Positions 31,501 to 43,035 of a DNA stretch of 60,000 nt are shown piece after piece. The DNA comes from Nematostella vectensis. Lineage: Eukaryota; Cnidaria; Anthozoa; Actiniaria; Edwardsiidae. Position 1 is the first letter of the stretch. Every line of letters starts with the position of its first letter. The notes under the pieces are model-generated. The model searched no databases and was not told the DNA's origin. It saw only the letters and a list, made by a program, of their open reading frames with translations. The translations under genes were made by a program, and so were the position numbers. The DNA lies in the NCBI RefSeq assembly GCF_932526225.1, contig NC_064046.1, positions 250,001 through 310,000 on the forward strand, read 5' to 3'.

Positions 31501-34270
31501 ATGTTGTTTCTAGCTTGCCCTGGTGTTAATCCATTTTAAAGCTTATCTTAAGAACCCCATTTTGTTTCTTGCTTGCCCTGGTGTTAGGGAAAGCTCATTT
31601 ATTATCCCGAAAGGGGGGGAGGGGAGGCATGAGGTTTTTGATAAAAGTAAGGGATAAAATAAGTTGACCCCCCTTCAGTGTAAACAAAAAACATGCCCCC
31701 CCTTACGCTTCCCCCATATTTTTGGTGCCCCCCCTCCCTCCCGAAAACTGAAGAAAGAAGGAGCAAAGGACTAAGGAACGGCTATGACTCAAGCAAGAGA
31801 TTAGCTGCAAGCTTTGACAGAAAGTGGAGGGGAAGGAATTGGATGAAAACATCATCAGAAAAAGAAAAAGTGATGTACTCAATTTCTCAATGATGTGACT
31901 AACTCCAGGTTGCAACGTGATTATGGTTGATGCTATAGATGACGTAAAAGAAGCAAAAAAGGCTTTTCGATCTTCTCCTTCCAAAAAAAACGCAGCATGA
32001 GAAAATATAAAAGAAAGAGAGCGAGGAAGACAGCGAATCAGATATGAGTGAGGATTTTGATGACGGAGAATGAGCGCTTATAGCATTAAAACAGGGTCTG
32101 GATTTCCATAATTTGTTGGTAGTCGGTAAGAATTATCGCTCTTTGTTGGTAGTCGGTCTTGTACCAAATTTCATGGATTAATAAATAATAACATATTGAT
32201 AATAAATTAATTATGGATTAATAATTGACTAAAGAGTTGATGCAACAGGAAATACATAGTGCAGATTCTGAAATGGCCGAAAGTAGATTGACGATGAAAG
32301 TAAATAGTAAAAATACCAGAAATGATAAAATGTCCGTAGTCAGCAAATATTTTTTTTGTCGCTAGTCACTAGTTATATTCATGTTTTGTTGGTAGTCAGT
32401 TACTTTGTAAGCCGTTTGTCACTAGTCGGTTTTGTTTATATTTTAGATATTGACTATAAGCACTTTATAACATTATCTAGCGGAAACCATTAAAAGATGT
32501 ATTTAGGGTGTATACAGGTTTGCGTTGCATAGATAAAATGTGGCTTAAAACGTATCCTTGACTCCTGGACTGTGATTGCCAAATAATTGCCACCAAACCG
32601 AAACGAGTTGAACCTAGAAGTCTGATTTGACACGTCAAATTATATAGTAGAGACAACACCCAAAGAAATCAGTGACCCCCCTTATAAAACCCAAATACTT
32701 CCGACCCACCCCCCTTTTAGACCTCCGCAATTTCTCTAGCCCCCCCCCCCACCCCACCCCCGCCCCGCGCAGTATCCTCACTCCCTCCTCGGGATAATAA
32801 AAGAGCTTTCCCTTAGTCCATTTCAAAGCTTATATCAAGAACCCTATATTGTTTATAGCTTGCCCTGGTGGGACGTTTGGTGTTAACTGTACCCAGAAGT
32901 GCTTGTGTTATAATGGTGGTAGCTGCGATGTTGTGAGTGGCACCTGCTCCTGTCCCCCTGGTTGGATGGGAAGACTCTGCCAACTCTGTAAGTGCCTTGT
33001 ATGCACTCTTACTTCTGTTTTACATTTTTACACATAAAGAAAGCCTTTCTTCTAAAAGGTGTGGTTATTACATGTTTTTCTCTTGTTGAGAGTAATAAGG
33101 AGGAGATTAACAAAGAAACACAAGGGTATATTCAACATTGATACAAGTATTGTATAGAACCCATTTCTTTGTGTCTTTTTTTAAAGGTTAACATTTTCTC
33201 CCCTAAATTATATCATTCAGTCTTTATTGTTATTGTTTTATCAGCTTGTCCGCCAGGAAGGCATGGGGCGTCGTGCCTGATGTCATGTGACTGCAATAAT
33301 ACCTGCTATTGTGACCCTGTGACTGGGTTATGCCCTTCCCAGGATGCACCTGGGTCAGACCATTTGTTATTAAACCAGACAACTCAATGTAAGTTGAAAG
33401 AATTGCTTCACTTGTTTTGGTGTTGATAGTTGTTTTGCTTTTATCGTCATTATCATCCTCAACCTCAGCCAATAAGCCCATACAATCTTTCACTGCATGT
33501 ACTACTTCACTTCACTTTGTGGAAGTGCTTGTTAAAATAAGCGGTCGGGATACCTGTCAAGATTGGCTCCCTTTTAGAATCTTAAGTTTAATGACATGTT
33601 TCCTTCTCCATAGGGCAATCTTGCTTAGATGCATTTAGAGAAGACACAACAAAGGCATCTGGTTACGACTTTATGGCACGGGAGGCGGTCAAATCGGAAT
33701 ACAGGTAAGCGATAAAGGTAGCATGTTTGACCCATATTCAGAACCATGACAGTGTAGTGTGATTTGTTAGAGGGGGTTTGCTTCCCACATGTGTTATCCA
33801 TGAACACACAACACTAATTGCAGTTGGTCCCTTGCTGTAAGCTTGGAAACCCAACACTGGTCATTTCTCTTTTAATGGCCAGGAATCAATTGACTGGAAT
33901 ATCAGACATGCTGATGCATACACCTTTGATTAGAGCTGGGCTCATTGTAAAACTGAACGATATTGTTATATTTAAAAACTGCTATTTTTCTATGTAGTCA
34001 TAAAAATTGGTATGGCTGTTGTGGTTGATGAAACTGCCCTCTTGCTGCATTTTCAATTGTGATGACTTTCCTAAGCTATTTTGATTTTTTTTCAGGACTT
34101 TGTTTACATGGTTTGTTGGTGTCATAAGCCTGTGTGGGGCTAGCATTCTTGCAAACTGCATACTAATCTACATGCAGTGCGACAAGTCTACGAAAAATAA
34201 GCGTAGAAGATACAAAACTAGAAAGGCAGAGGAGGAGGAATTTATTTTTATGTTAGATGAAGAGTTATGA
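28564..34270 (+). CDS. NAGPA: NAGPA-2: tandem paralogue of the uncovering enzyme, 8 exons
   Basis: Exons: 28564-29378, 29838-29966, 30458-30654, 31077-31124, 32859-32987, 33245-33388, 33614-33704, 34096-34270; 1728 nt, 575 residues. Exons 2-6 have exactly the lengths of NAGPA-1 (129, 197, 48, 129, 144 nt) and all introns share phase, so the pair arose by whole-gene tandem duplication. It shows a signal peptide (1-24), a furin-type RTRR site (43-46), catalytic-domain DGGGS (294-298), EGF-like modules in exons 3-6 and one transmembrane segment in exon 8. The cytosolic tail differs completely from NAGPA-1: basic (KNKRRRYKTRK), then acidic (EEEEF...LDEEL). Both copies keep an intact frame, so both are probably functional. 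Intron 4 (31125-32858) is the longest and is mostly unique sequence with G and C runs. Confidence 0.9.
30095..30152 (+). mobile_element. SINE tail fragment
   Basis: CACTGGGGAAACAATAAACC, then CTCTGGCAGAGACCAGTGATAGTGCTTA, matches the tail of the 15272-15600 SINE. It lies in NAGPA-2 intron 2 and lacks the tRNA-like head. Confidence 0.6.
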
Positions 34271-34534
34271 TGTCTTTCATGAAATTTCACATTGTCAAAA
34301 ACATGTCAAATGTGACAGTCTTGTTTTGGAATAATTCTTATAGCAAACAAAATGCAGAATTCATAAGGACTTACTACAGTAGAAATGTTATTTAAATTAT
34401 ATCTTAACTATCATCCTGGTGAATATCCTCAAATCTGCAGAAATTAATATATTATCTCCTGATGTACTTATCCAATTGAGTGACTTTAAACCCATCCATC
34501 TGTGTGTAGTTAGTCATTATTTAATATCATTTTC

Positions 34535-34540
34535 AATAAA
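34535..34540 (+). terminator. Polyadenylation signal AATAAA of NAGPA-2
   Basis: AATAAA 265 bp after the stop codon, the first canonical hexamer downstream. Confidence 0.5.
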
Positions 34541-35617
34541 GAGAATTAAAGAAACATTTATCTTTATCACTTGTCCTGTGTAGTTATTTTAATTTGGAAC
34601 TAAAATACTACAATACATGACCTCAGAGATCTTTCTCATACCTGATGATTTTAATGGGTCTTAGGTCCGATTCACTTGTCACACTCCTGCCGTGCCGAAT
34701 CTAATTGTCTATTTGTATCGACACAAATACATTTAGTTTGACGTTGATTCAGACGTCACACTAAATACGAATAGCTCCTCCCCCATTTTCATACAATCGC
34801 GCACCTGTATAGCTTTATTGAGTGTGGTTTTAGTGAAATTGTCATGAAAAGAATGTTAAATGATATTCTGGACCACTTTGGTGCACTCAGAGTTTTTATT
34901 TTGTTATCATGTTTTGAAGTGATCGCCATATTGCATTTTTCTACTGAAATAGGCATGTCACATGCAGCCCCGAAGTGATTGGGAATCGCCATGCGATGAA
35001 AACAAAGACAACCACAGGAAGCCTAAAAGGCAGGGCACCTTAAGCCCCTCCACATTCAGTGAAAACATAAGAACCAATTAGGGACCTAGACAGCCTGATC
35101 GTCCAAAGGCATCCTGATTTATTAAAAGCAATTCAGCTAGCCTGTGTGCAGCCGAAAATAGTTGGAACTATTTCCGGCTGCACGCAGGCTACAATTCAGC
35201 AATTTTACAATTCTGGAAAATTCTAGGTTTAACAAAAATATTGAACTATTTTTAATAACTTTGACTTAATTATCATCTAGATATTTTGAGTGATCAGTGA
35301 ATACTATGGGGCACCGTAGACAAAAATCATAATGTAAATGCTGACAATATTTGCTTACGATTACTAATCATCATTTAGTCCAAAGCCTGCATCCATCACA
35401 AATTATTAACTTGTGTCTGTGATTTATGTATGCTTGTTGGGATCTTTTCTATTGTCATATTTATGTGTCATTTTATTATTTGGTGCTTTCGCTTTCACTT
35501 AGGTACGCTTCTTCCCTTCCTCTCCAGTGTTATCCACAGCTTTTTCTTGTTAAAATCGCTTCAATATAAGCTCTCGTCTTCCATTAACCTTTGATAAAAC
35601 ATCTTTTTGTCTTTCTG
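34541..35617. other. Convergent intergenic stretch between NAGPA-2 and the C19orf12-like pair
   Basis: No coding signal. It contains the dispersed-repeat copy near 35070-35130 and the 54-bp palindrome at 35138. Confidence 0.5.
35129..35200. mobile_element. 54-bp palindromic mini-element with 9-bp target-site duplication
   Basis: Arms 35138-35163 and 35166-35191 (TAGCCTGTGTGCAGCCGAAA and its inverse) pair over 26 bp with two mismatches and a 2-bp loop. The element is flanked on both sides by the direct repeat CAATTCAGC (35129-35137 and 35192-35200). Such a layout fits a minimal foldback MITE; an 8-9-bp duplication suggests a hAT-like transposase in trans (inference). Confidence 0.75.
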
Positions 35618-36040
35618 TTACGAAGTCAATTGTACCTGCATTTGTGTTTTGAGGAAATCCACAGTTTTGTCAATCAATTGCTGCCTTAACAATAGGCCAG
35701 GACCTCCGCTTAAAAACGCCAGTAATGCCACGTAATCATCAACCGTTATTCGGTCTAGAATATCCTTCATGTAGTCGTACAATAGCTGACGATCATGTGC
35801 GCTCATATCCTTGATAATCTGGGAAACAGGCTTGAAGTTTGAGGACGTGGAGAAAGCTAGAGCACCGCCAACCGCTCCACCTATCGCGAGACCCGGGGGA
35901 CCGGCTATTAAACCTCCTATACACGTAGTTACACCAGCGATGACTCCCCCATAAACACCCCCTCTTACTGTAGCTTTTAGCTCCTGTTCGTCCGCAAGGA
36001 CTGCTACAACCCTCTGTAAATCGTGAGGCGAAATAGGCAT
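35618..36040 (-). CDS. C19orf12-like membrane protein, copy A
   Basis: A single-exon frame of 140 residues from the ATG at 36040 (MPISPHDLQ). Upstream in-frame codons reach only a TTG, so this ATG is the start. It resembles human C19orf12 in length and order: an N-terminal helix, a glycine-rich hydrophobic hairpin (GGVYGGVIAG through GPPGLAIGGAVGG), then FKPVSQIIKDM and a helical C-terminus; the FKPV-QI motif and GPPGLA-GGAVGG are shared with the human protein. Human C19orf12 is at mitochondria and ER contact sites, acts in lipid handling and autophagy, and is mutated in MPAN neurodegeneration. Its biochemical activity is unknown. Copy B lies 0.6 kb upstream on the same strand. Confidence 0.82.
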   Translation of the reverse strand: MPISPHDLQRVVAVLADEQELKATVRGGVYGGVIAGVTTCIGGLIAGPPGLAIGGAVGGALAFSTSSNFKPVSQIIKDMSAHDRQLLYDYMKDILDRITVDDYVALLAFLSGGPGLLLRQQLIDKTVDFLKTQMQVQLTS

Positions 36041-36683
36041 GTTCCTTAAGCGAGAGAAGTCGAAACGAAATGACAATTACTGTTTAGCTTTGAAACGTTG
36101 GGGGTATTCCCCCGAGCCTCTGAATATGTCATCCGCTGACCGTGATAACACCACAGGAAACCCAGACTATGGTGATCTTCGTATAGTGTATCGACCTTAG
36201 ATTGTTAGAAATGCGAATTTTGAATAAAACATGCTGGTAAGATATATAATAAAAGTAAAAAATATATATTTATAATAGAAAGCTTATGATGTTGCTTTGA
36301 GATGTTTAAAATAATGACATGGTTTGCGATTCGCTTTAGATGCTATGGAAACACACGTAACAATAGAAAATCACTTCCTCTTTATCCATCTAGAATTGAT
36401 AGTAGACTATATGCTCTAAAGAAAAAATAAACGATTATTCAAACACTGTGCTTTATGTTTATATCCTTAAAGGCAATTAAATTCTTGCATCATCGCGAAT
36501 GGTGGTATGGACATGTAAAAACTCACAAAAACATGTAGCAATCCTTTATAACATCTTTGTCTTTTGCTTAAATTGTGGTAAAAAATTCAAAGAAATATTG
36601 CTTGTACTAATACCATTAGTTTTTGGTCACGAGATTCTGCCTTTCAGATTTCGTCGTTTCTTTTTCGTAGTCTTTATACTCAC
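36041..36683. other. Spacer between the two C19orf12-like genes
   Basis: AT-rich, no coding signal. It must contain the promoter of copy A and the 3' end of copy B. Confidence 0.5.
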
Positions 36684-37109
36684 TTATTCTACGACAGTAA
36701 GTTTCAATTCGTTCTTAAGGTAGCACAAAAACACGTCCATATATCTCCTCTTCAACATCCAGTTTGTCGCTACTTCCGCGTTCAAGCCCACAAAACTTTT
36801 TGCTTTACTGTCATCAGCAAGATACCGCATGTATCTGAACAAGTCCTCCCTCTGTTCCTTATTCATATCAATCAGAAACTGCTCCAGGCTGATCTCGGTT
36901 TGTTTCGCAGTCCACGTTCCAACAGTCCCTCCGACAAGTCCTCCGATTACAGCTCCCACGGGTCCACTACAGACGCCACCGACCGTCGCTCCTAAGCCTG
37001 CAAACACGCCTCCTTTTACTCGACCTTTTCTCTGAACGATCTTGTACCGAGTTTCACTGCACAACAAGGCAAGAAGGGTGATAAAATCTTCAGGAGATAC
37101 GTAAGTCAT
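36684..37109 (-). CDS. C19orf12-like membrane protein, copy B
   Basis: A single exon of 141 residues (ATG at 37109, MTYVSPEDF). It shares with copy A the N-terminal helix, the glycine-zipper hairpin (GGVFAGLGATVGGV, then GPVGAVIGGLVGGTVG) and the C-terminal helices. The FKPV segment is replaced by TEISLEQFLIDM. The two copies are clearly related but well diverged, so the duplication is old. Function is inferred only from family membership. Confidence 0.75.
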   Translation of the reverse strand: MTYVSPEDFITLLALLCSETRYKIVQRKGRVKGGVFAGLGATVGGVCSGPVGAVIGGLVGGTVGTWTAKQTEISLEQFLIDMNKEQREDLFRYMRYLADDSKAKSFVGLNAEVATNWMLKRRYMDVFLCYLKNELKLTVVE

Positions 37110-37441
37110 TTTTACCGTGGCGTATCAAGTCAAAATGAATGAACTTACAAAACTGAGGATGACGTATTGTCTTACCCGCAATGAAAGACGCAGGCACAAA
37201 TGACAGTGTCGCCATAGTAATATGTTCTTCCTTTGGGTTATTCGTGACGTCACAAAGGAGGGGGCAAATAGTTGGCGGCTGCATCATGCAAATTGTATCA
37301 AATCTTCTCTATGGAGATAATACGAAGCTACTTTGAAATCAAATTAAAACCAGTGAACACGATGCCTCTGTAATTCACGTTGTGTGTGTGTGTGTAGGGG
37401 GGGGGCACTGATAAGCACGCATGCGCTATTACTGTCACGGA

Positions 37442-37945
37442 AACGATCTAGGTCCGCAGACCGGAGATGTATTGATCTGGGACCCGCCAGGCTGGGGATG
37501 TATTGATTTATATTCGCAGGCCGGGAATGCATTGTCTAGACCCGCCGGGAGTGTATTGATCTGGACCCATACACCGAGGTTGTATTGATTTAGACCCATA
37601 GGCCGAGGATGTATTGATTTAGACCCACACACCGAGGTTGTATTGATTTAGACCCATAGGCCGAGGTTGTATTGATTTAGACCCATAGGCCGAGGATGTA
37701 TTGATTAAGACACATAGGCCGAGGATGTATTGATTTAGACCGATAGGCCGAGGATGCATTGATTTAGACCCATACACCGAGGATGTATTGCTTTAGACCC
37801 ATAGGCCGAGGATGTATTGATTTAGACCCATAGACCGGGGATGTATTGATTTAGACCCATAGACCGGGGATGTATTGATCTAGACCCAAAGGCCAATGAT
37901 ATATTGATCAATACCTGCAGACCGGATATGTATTGATCTATACCC
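37442..37945. repeat. ~29-bp minisatellite, about 17 copies
   Basis: The unit GAGGATGTATTGATTTAGAC, followed by CCATAGGCC, repeats with increasing divergence towards both ends (variants ACACACCGAGGTTG and AGACCGGGGATG). Intergenic. Confidence 0.93.
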
Positions 37946-39423
37946 ATAGAATGATGTTCGGATGTTTATATCCTTGTAAGAGCACTAACATTGAAACAAA
38001 TTATTGTCTTTTCATTCGCAAGGGCGATAAATGGTTATCAAAATCAATCTTGAGCGTAAACGCCCGTGTAGGCCTTCAAGCTTGATCTAAGTAGTTTTGT
38101 GACCTAGAACTGAAACAAAAATGAAAAACTAGTAGTCTTTGTAAAGCGTTTTTTTTATTACTACTAATTTCTGAGAAAGCGCACCTTCAATAGAATGGGG
38201 AAAAAATAATCATTTACTTACACGTACGTCTGAACATAAATAATTCCAGCTACACAGGGATATATAATAATATATAAAAAGCAGAAGAGCAACCAGAATT
38301 GCAAAGCTAACTTTTTTTTAAATGAGATTCTGTAGTAGGCAGGCAGGCATCGTGTGCTTGTGTGGTCCTTCTTGACTTTCTCGTGTTTAATTGTGTTTCA
38401 GTCTCTCCCTTTAGGCATTTGTACTGGCCAAGAATAATATTTTTTCCATTCCAACATCACACACATTTTCCTGCAGGCTGTATAAAAGTTCGAGAGAGTT
38501 AATGATTTCTTCATTCTGTCGCTTAGTCGAATTTGAATCCTTTGCTTTCTAAGTCCTCCCTTGCTTCTAAGATTTCCTATAGAAAATAAAGGGATGAAAA
38601 TAAGATGAGAATATAAAAACACACAAAAAATTAAATTGTGAGTTATACACAGTTTTACTGGTACAATTGTGGACGTTAAACGTATTTACGTACTTACGAA
38701 CAGCGGAAAATTGACACGTAAAAAACCCATGATGATCATCATTATATTGATCATTATGGACATTATTCTTAATAATCCTCATCATCAAAATCCAAAATAT
38801 CGTATCATCATAATCATCATCTCATCGTTATCATAATTAACACAAACAATGGGTGTTATTTTTATCATCACTACCAACAACAAACAGCATCATCGACAAT
38901 GGCAAACAACGACATCGAAAGCAACACTTACAGCAATACAGTGACAATGATGTAACAAAAACAACAGACACAACCGAAAAAGACACCAGACAACGAACGG
39001 AAAACACCAAAAATGCATTAACATCACAATAATAAGAGAAACACACAAGGGCAGAAACAACCACTTTAGTGAAAAAAATACGAAAATGGTTAACTAACTT
39101 GCCTTGCTTTTTCAGCGAACAAAACAACAATGAGAAACAGCTTGCATAAAAAACAACTGGCATGAGCAATAAATGCTAATGTTATTCTTAAAACCACGAA
39201 TTGCACTTTAAACGTCTTCATTAGCTCTTTCCCGTCAAACTATTACTCTTGAATTGTTTTCAATTCACATTCGGGGAAATTACTCAATCAACTTCGAACA
39301 CTACTAAGCAGGTGCTGGAAAAATGACAACAACACGATATAATTTGCGCAGGGACATCGAGACTCGACAGCGCGACAGGCATGGGAAAGAGGAAACAAAT
39401 CCCCTGTTTAGGTTATTTTTCCC

Positions 39424-39490
39424 AGTAGCGGATCTAGGGGGGAGGGTTTAGGGGGTTTAACCCCCCCCCCCCCACCCCCCCAATGGGCTG
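39424..39490. mobile_element. End of a 'GCGGATCTAG' C-tract element
   Basis: AGTAGCGGATCTAGGGGGG, then GTTTAGGGGGTTTAA and a run of C, like the copy at 10328. Extent unresolved. Confidence 0.4.
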
Positions 39491-40454
39491 CCAGAAAGTC
39501 ATATGTAAAAAAAATTACGCCATACCCCCTTTGCCACTGAGCCAAATCCCCCCTTTAGCGAAAAGCTAAATGCGCCCCTTTTTCCAAACTATTTCTCGAT
39601 TAACAAAGCACCTTGGACCCCTAGAGATTCTAAACAATATATACATCATTGCTTTGAACTATTCTCATTTAATATAAAAGTGAACGATTCTAGGCCAAGT
39701 TTTTTTCTCTTTTTTCTGAAATGATGAAAAATATTGCGAGCACGTTTCAAGAGGGGATTGACAATTCCTTCATAACACGTTAAAATAATAATAACTTTAA
39801 TAACTTAAATTAATAAAGAGAATGAAATAAATTGTATACGCGTATCATACATAAACAGCAGCCTTCCGAAATATTTTAGAGCTCCATCACCCAGTCAACA
39901 GAAAAGAAAGCCGCTATCTAAATGAGAGGCGGAGCTTCTGGTAAAAAATATTAACTGGTGAAAAGAACTACTGCAAAATCCGCGTGCTTCAAGGTCTAAG
40001 GACATTTTTTATTTACAATGTTAATAAACGATTTGTATAATTTATTTTGTACTGAATAAATGTCATTATTAGAGAAGTTACAAACTCATTCCCGAGGTGA
40101 AAGACGCCGCTAAAATGAAACTTAACATTTGTTTTAATGATTTCAAAACGTCGTCTGTATGATGAGAAGTCCTATCTATAGACAACTATTTCAATCGCAA
40201 TGCGATTACATGACTCTTAACTATACACTCATGAATTTTTACGTCTTTTAATCTAATCTATGGTCCGCTGGAGTGTAATAAATGCAAGATGACTTTAGTA
40301 GCTCTTGATATTCTCATCAATTACGAACGTCTTCTGATATTATCAGAGCTTTGAGAGTAGCGACTTGAAAATACTCCCGCTAATGACGTGTTCCGTCAAT
40401 CCATGAGTATCTTCCTGACACGACTACACGTTGGCGCTCATCTTAAAGCGTAGT

Positions 40455-40672
40455 ACAAATGGCGGCACAACGACATAACAACATAACTACATAACAACAT
40501 GACGACATAAAAACATATCGACATAACAACATATCGACATAACGATATAACAACATATCGATATACCAACATACCGATATAACAACATATCGATATACCA
40601 AAACATCGACATAACAACATATCGATAAAACAACGTCGCGACATAACGACATAAGGAAAACTGACATAACGA
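40455..40672. repeat. Degenerate ~10/20-bp ACATAACAACATATCGATAT repeat
   Basis: ACATAAC and CATATCGA alternate irregularly across about 210 bp. Spurious cysteine/valine/tyrosine-rich frames lie on the minus strand. Confidence 0.85.
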
Positions 40673-43035
40673 AAAATAAAGTTTTTATGTCTACTTTTTT
40701 AGACCGCACGATTTAGTGGTATGCGACCTGCCTACGACATGTCTTAGCCTTGAATTACACACTACGACTTTCGTAGTAGAACATCTTAGCGGAGTCATAG
40801 GCTGATTTACAATCTGCGACTAGAGTTGTAGAGGTGTCGAGGGCAAGTTTCGAAACGCAATCTAGCCCAAACTGAAAGATCATTGGCGCTGTTTTATCAT
40901 TTAAGGAACTCGTCTATCACTGCCAAAATCAAAATATTTAGGCTTTTTCGTTCTAGCTTACACTTGTCAGCGACGTCCGAATAATCCATTAATCAGCACA
41001 ATTTCTGGAACTGAAAACGCCCGGTAAAAACCCAGTTCAATGTTTACCGAAGTCATGAATGTTTTCTGACAAGCAACTCCACTCGTATTAATGGATTTTC
41101 GTTTGTAAATAATGAATAACGTCAACTAAAAAACATGTACAATTAATTCTATTTTCCATGCGAGTCATTAGGGAAAAAGACATATTGAAAAATTTCTTGC
41201 AAGCATAATTATTCGACTTTATTTCGACTATTATTGTGCTTGTTATGAATAATGTGCTATGAGCAATCGAAGGCAGCGTGTACAATATAATTCTCCCCAA
41301 ATATAAAGCAATAAAGAGTTGCACCTTCTAATAAGCCGATGAAAAGTCGCCTTCTGGCTCTTCATCGATACATTACGGGATTACGGTTAGCAAGATATAG
41401 ACGCGACAGTACTTTGGGTATAAAATACTTCTTTTTGAGAGGAAGGCAAAGAAATTATATGGGTACTTGACGAAGTGTATTTTTTTAGCGATATCTATCG
41501 AGGTTTCGCCGGATGCTTACGAGGGAATGGCAGCAAAATAAAATTACAAATATTTTTTTTGATAAAAAGTCATTAAAGGTACTCTAAATTACAAGTGAGC
41601 GCGTTCACGAAACGTGAGGGAGAGATGGCTTAAGAAATTATCGGTTAATTCATATCCAAGCATTGAGAAAAAATAATACTAATGAAGAAAAAAACCCTCT
41701 CCAAATGTGTGAAAATACTAATCTAGTGTGTCACTTTTGTTTTACAGTTATCAAAAAATATTGTCCCTTTAATTTGATAAACCTTCTCTGGTCCAATGGC
41801 ATAGATGGGAAACAACGAAATGAACGAAACTCGTGCGGTTTTCCTCTTCGGTAAAAAGCCGATTAAAATCCCAAGCAATTATTCCTTCTGTCGGTCTGTA
41901 AACATGTCCCGCCTTCACAAGCAGATCTTTGCAAGCATTATAACATTCAACAGACAATAATAAAGTTCTTTTTAATGAGCCAGGGCTCTCGCTTCCTATC
42001 CGGAACCTTCGTCTACGGCGTGTTGTGTTCTTGTTGCTTTTCGCGGCGTTTAAAATATTATTTGCATACACATTTTTGGGGTTCTTTTCACGAATGCTCT
42101 TGAAAAAATATTAAGTTTACCTGGCTAGTGTATTACAAACTATTATTTACACAACCAATTCAAATATTACTAAATAATGCAATTAATAAATGTCCCGTTG
42201 GCTGGAAAACCTTTAGGCGTTCCACTTGGTGAAATGTTTTGCAATAAAAGGGAAATTAGGAAATTGTTAGTAAAATGTCATAACCGCAGGATCGTAGTTG
42301 TCGTGCGCAAAAAAAACATACAAGCGCTCATCTAACTAAGCCCTGCGAGAAGCAATGATTTAAATAAGAAAGGGGATTTTCTTTGCTATCGTCGGGGAGT
42401 ATTATTTTTCCGACAGATCAACGACATTCAAACAATGTATGCATATGCGAGGTTATCGCATCAAACTCGCACTTGATCCAGCTGTGATCAGCCGTTCCAA
42501 ATCCTGTTAGATCTTTCCATTTCGGTTGATTATCTAACCTGAGAAACTGCGTCAAAAGTTATATGTGTGGCGAAGCTAGATCAGTGAAGTGTCTCCCGGG
42601 GGAGGTAGAGTACACTTATTGTTTGCGTGGGAAGAGCGTGTGTTTTGGGCATTTCACTAACGACTCGGAAGAAACCGCTAATGTCCACTGATGGAAACGG
42701 TCGCCCTAAAACGATAAACAAGTCAGAGGCAAGATAAATGACAATTCGGAGCGAGAACGGTGAAATTCTGGGTACGTTGGTAAGAGAACACATCATTCAT
42801 TGAGTCTTTCCTCTTGCGGGAAGTTCTCAGAGACAAACGAGAGCTTTTTGATTTGCGCCTTTCGACGCCCGGCGGAAAGCGAAAAGTGAGCGCTGGTGGA
42901 AGTTGGATAAAACCTGGCGCCAAGACAAAAATACAAATAAAGAGCAAAAAGGGTAAAATTTAAATCGAGCCGGAGTGTTGGAAAGCTATTCAATAGATGT
43001 GAGAACCTACTACTCGGCTTGAACCGTCTTCGAAA

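Larger units (their letters stand above)
37946..43035. other. 5-kb gene-less region
   Basis: Only short random frames. It holds ATC/ATG-rich simple sequence near 38720-38840, a C-tract element end at 39424-39490 (GTAGCGGATCTAGGGGGG) and a CGACATAACAACATAT repeat at 40455-40670. The last few hundred bases contain the GPCR promoter and 5' UTR. Confidence 0.5.

Noticed and set aside
41769-42071. 100-codon Arg-rich minus-strand frame
   Set aside because: No homology recognised and no supporting context; consistent with chance.
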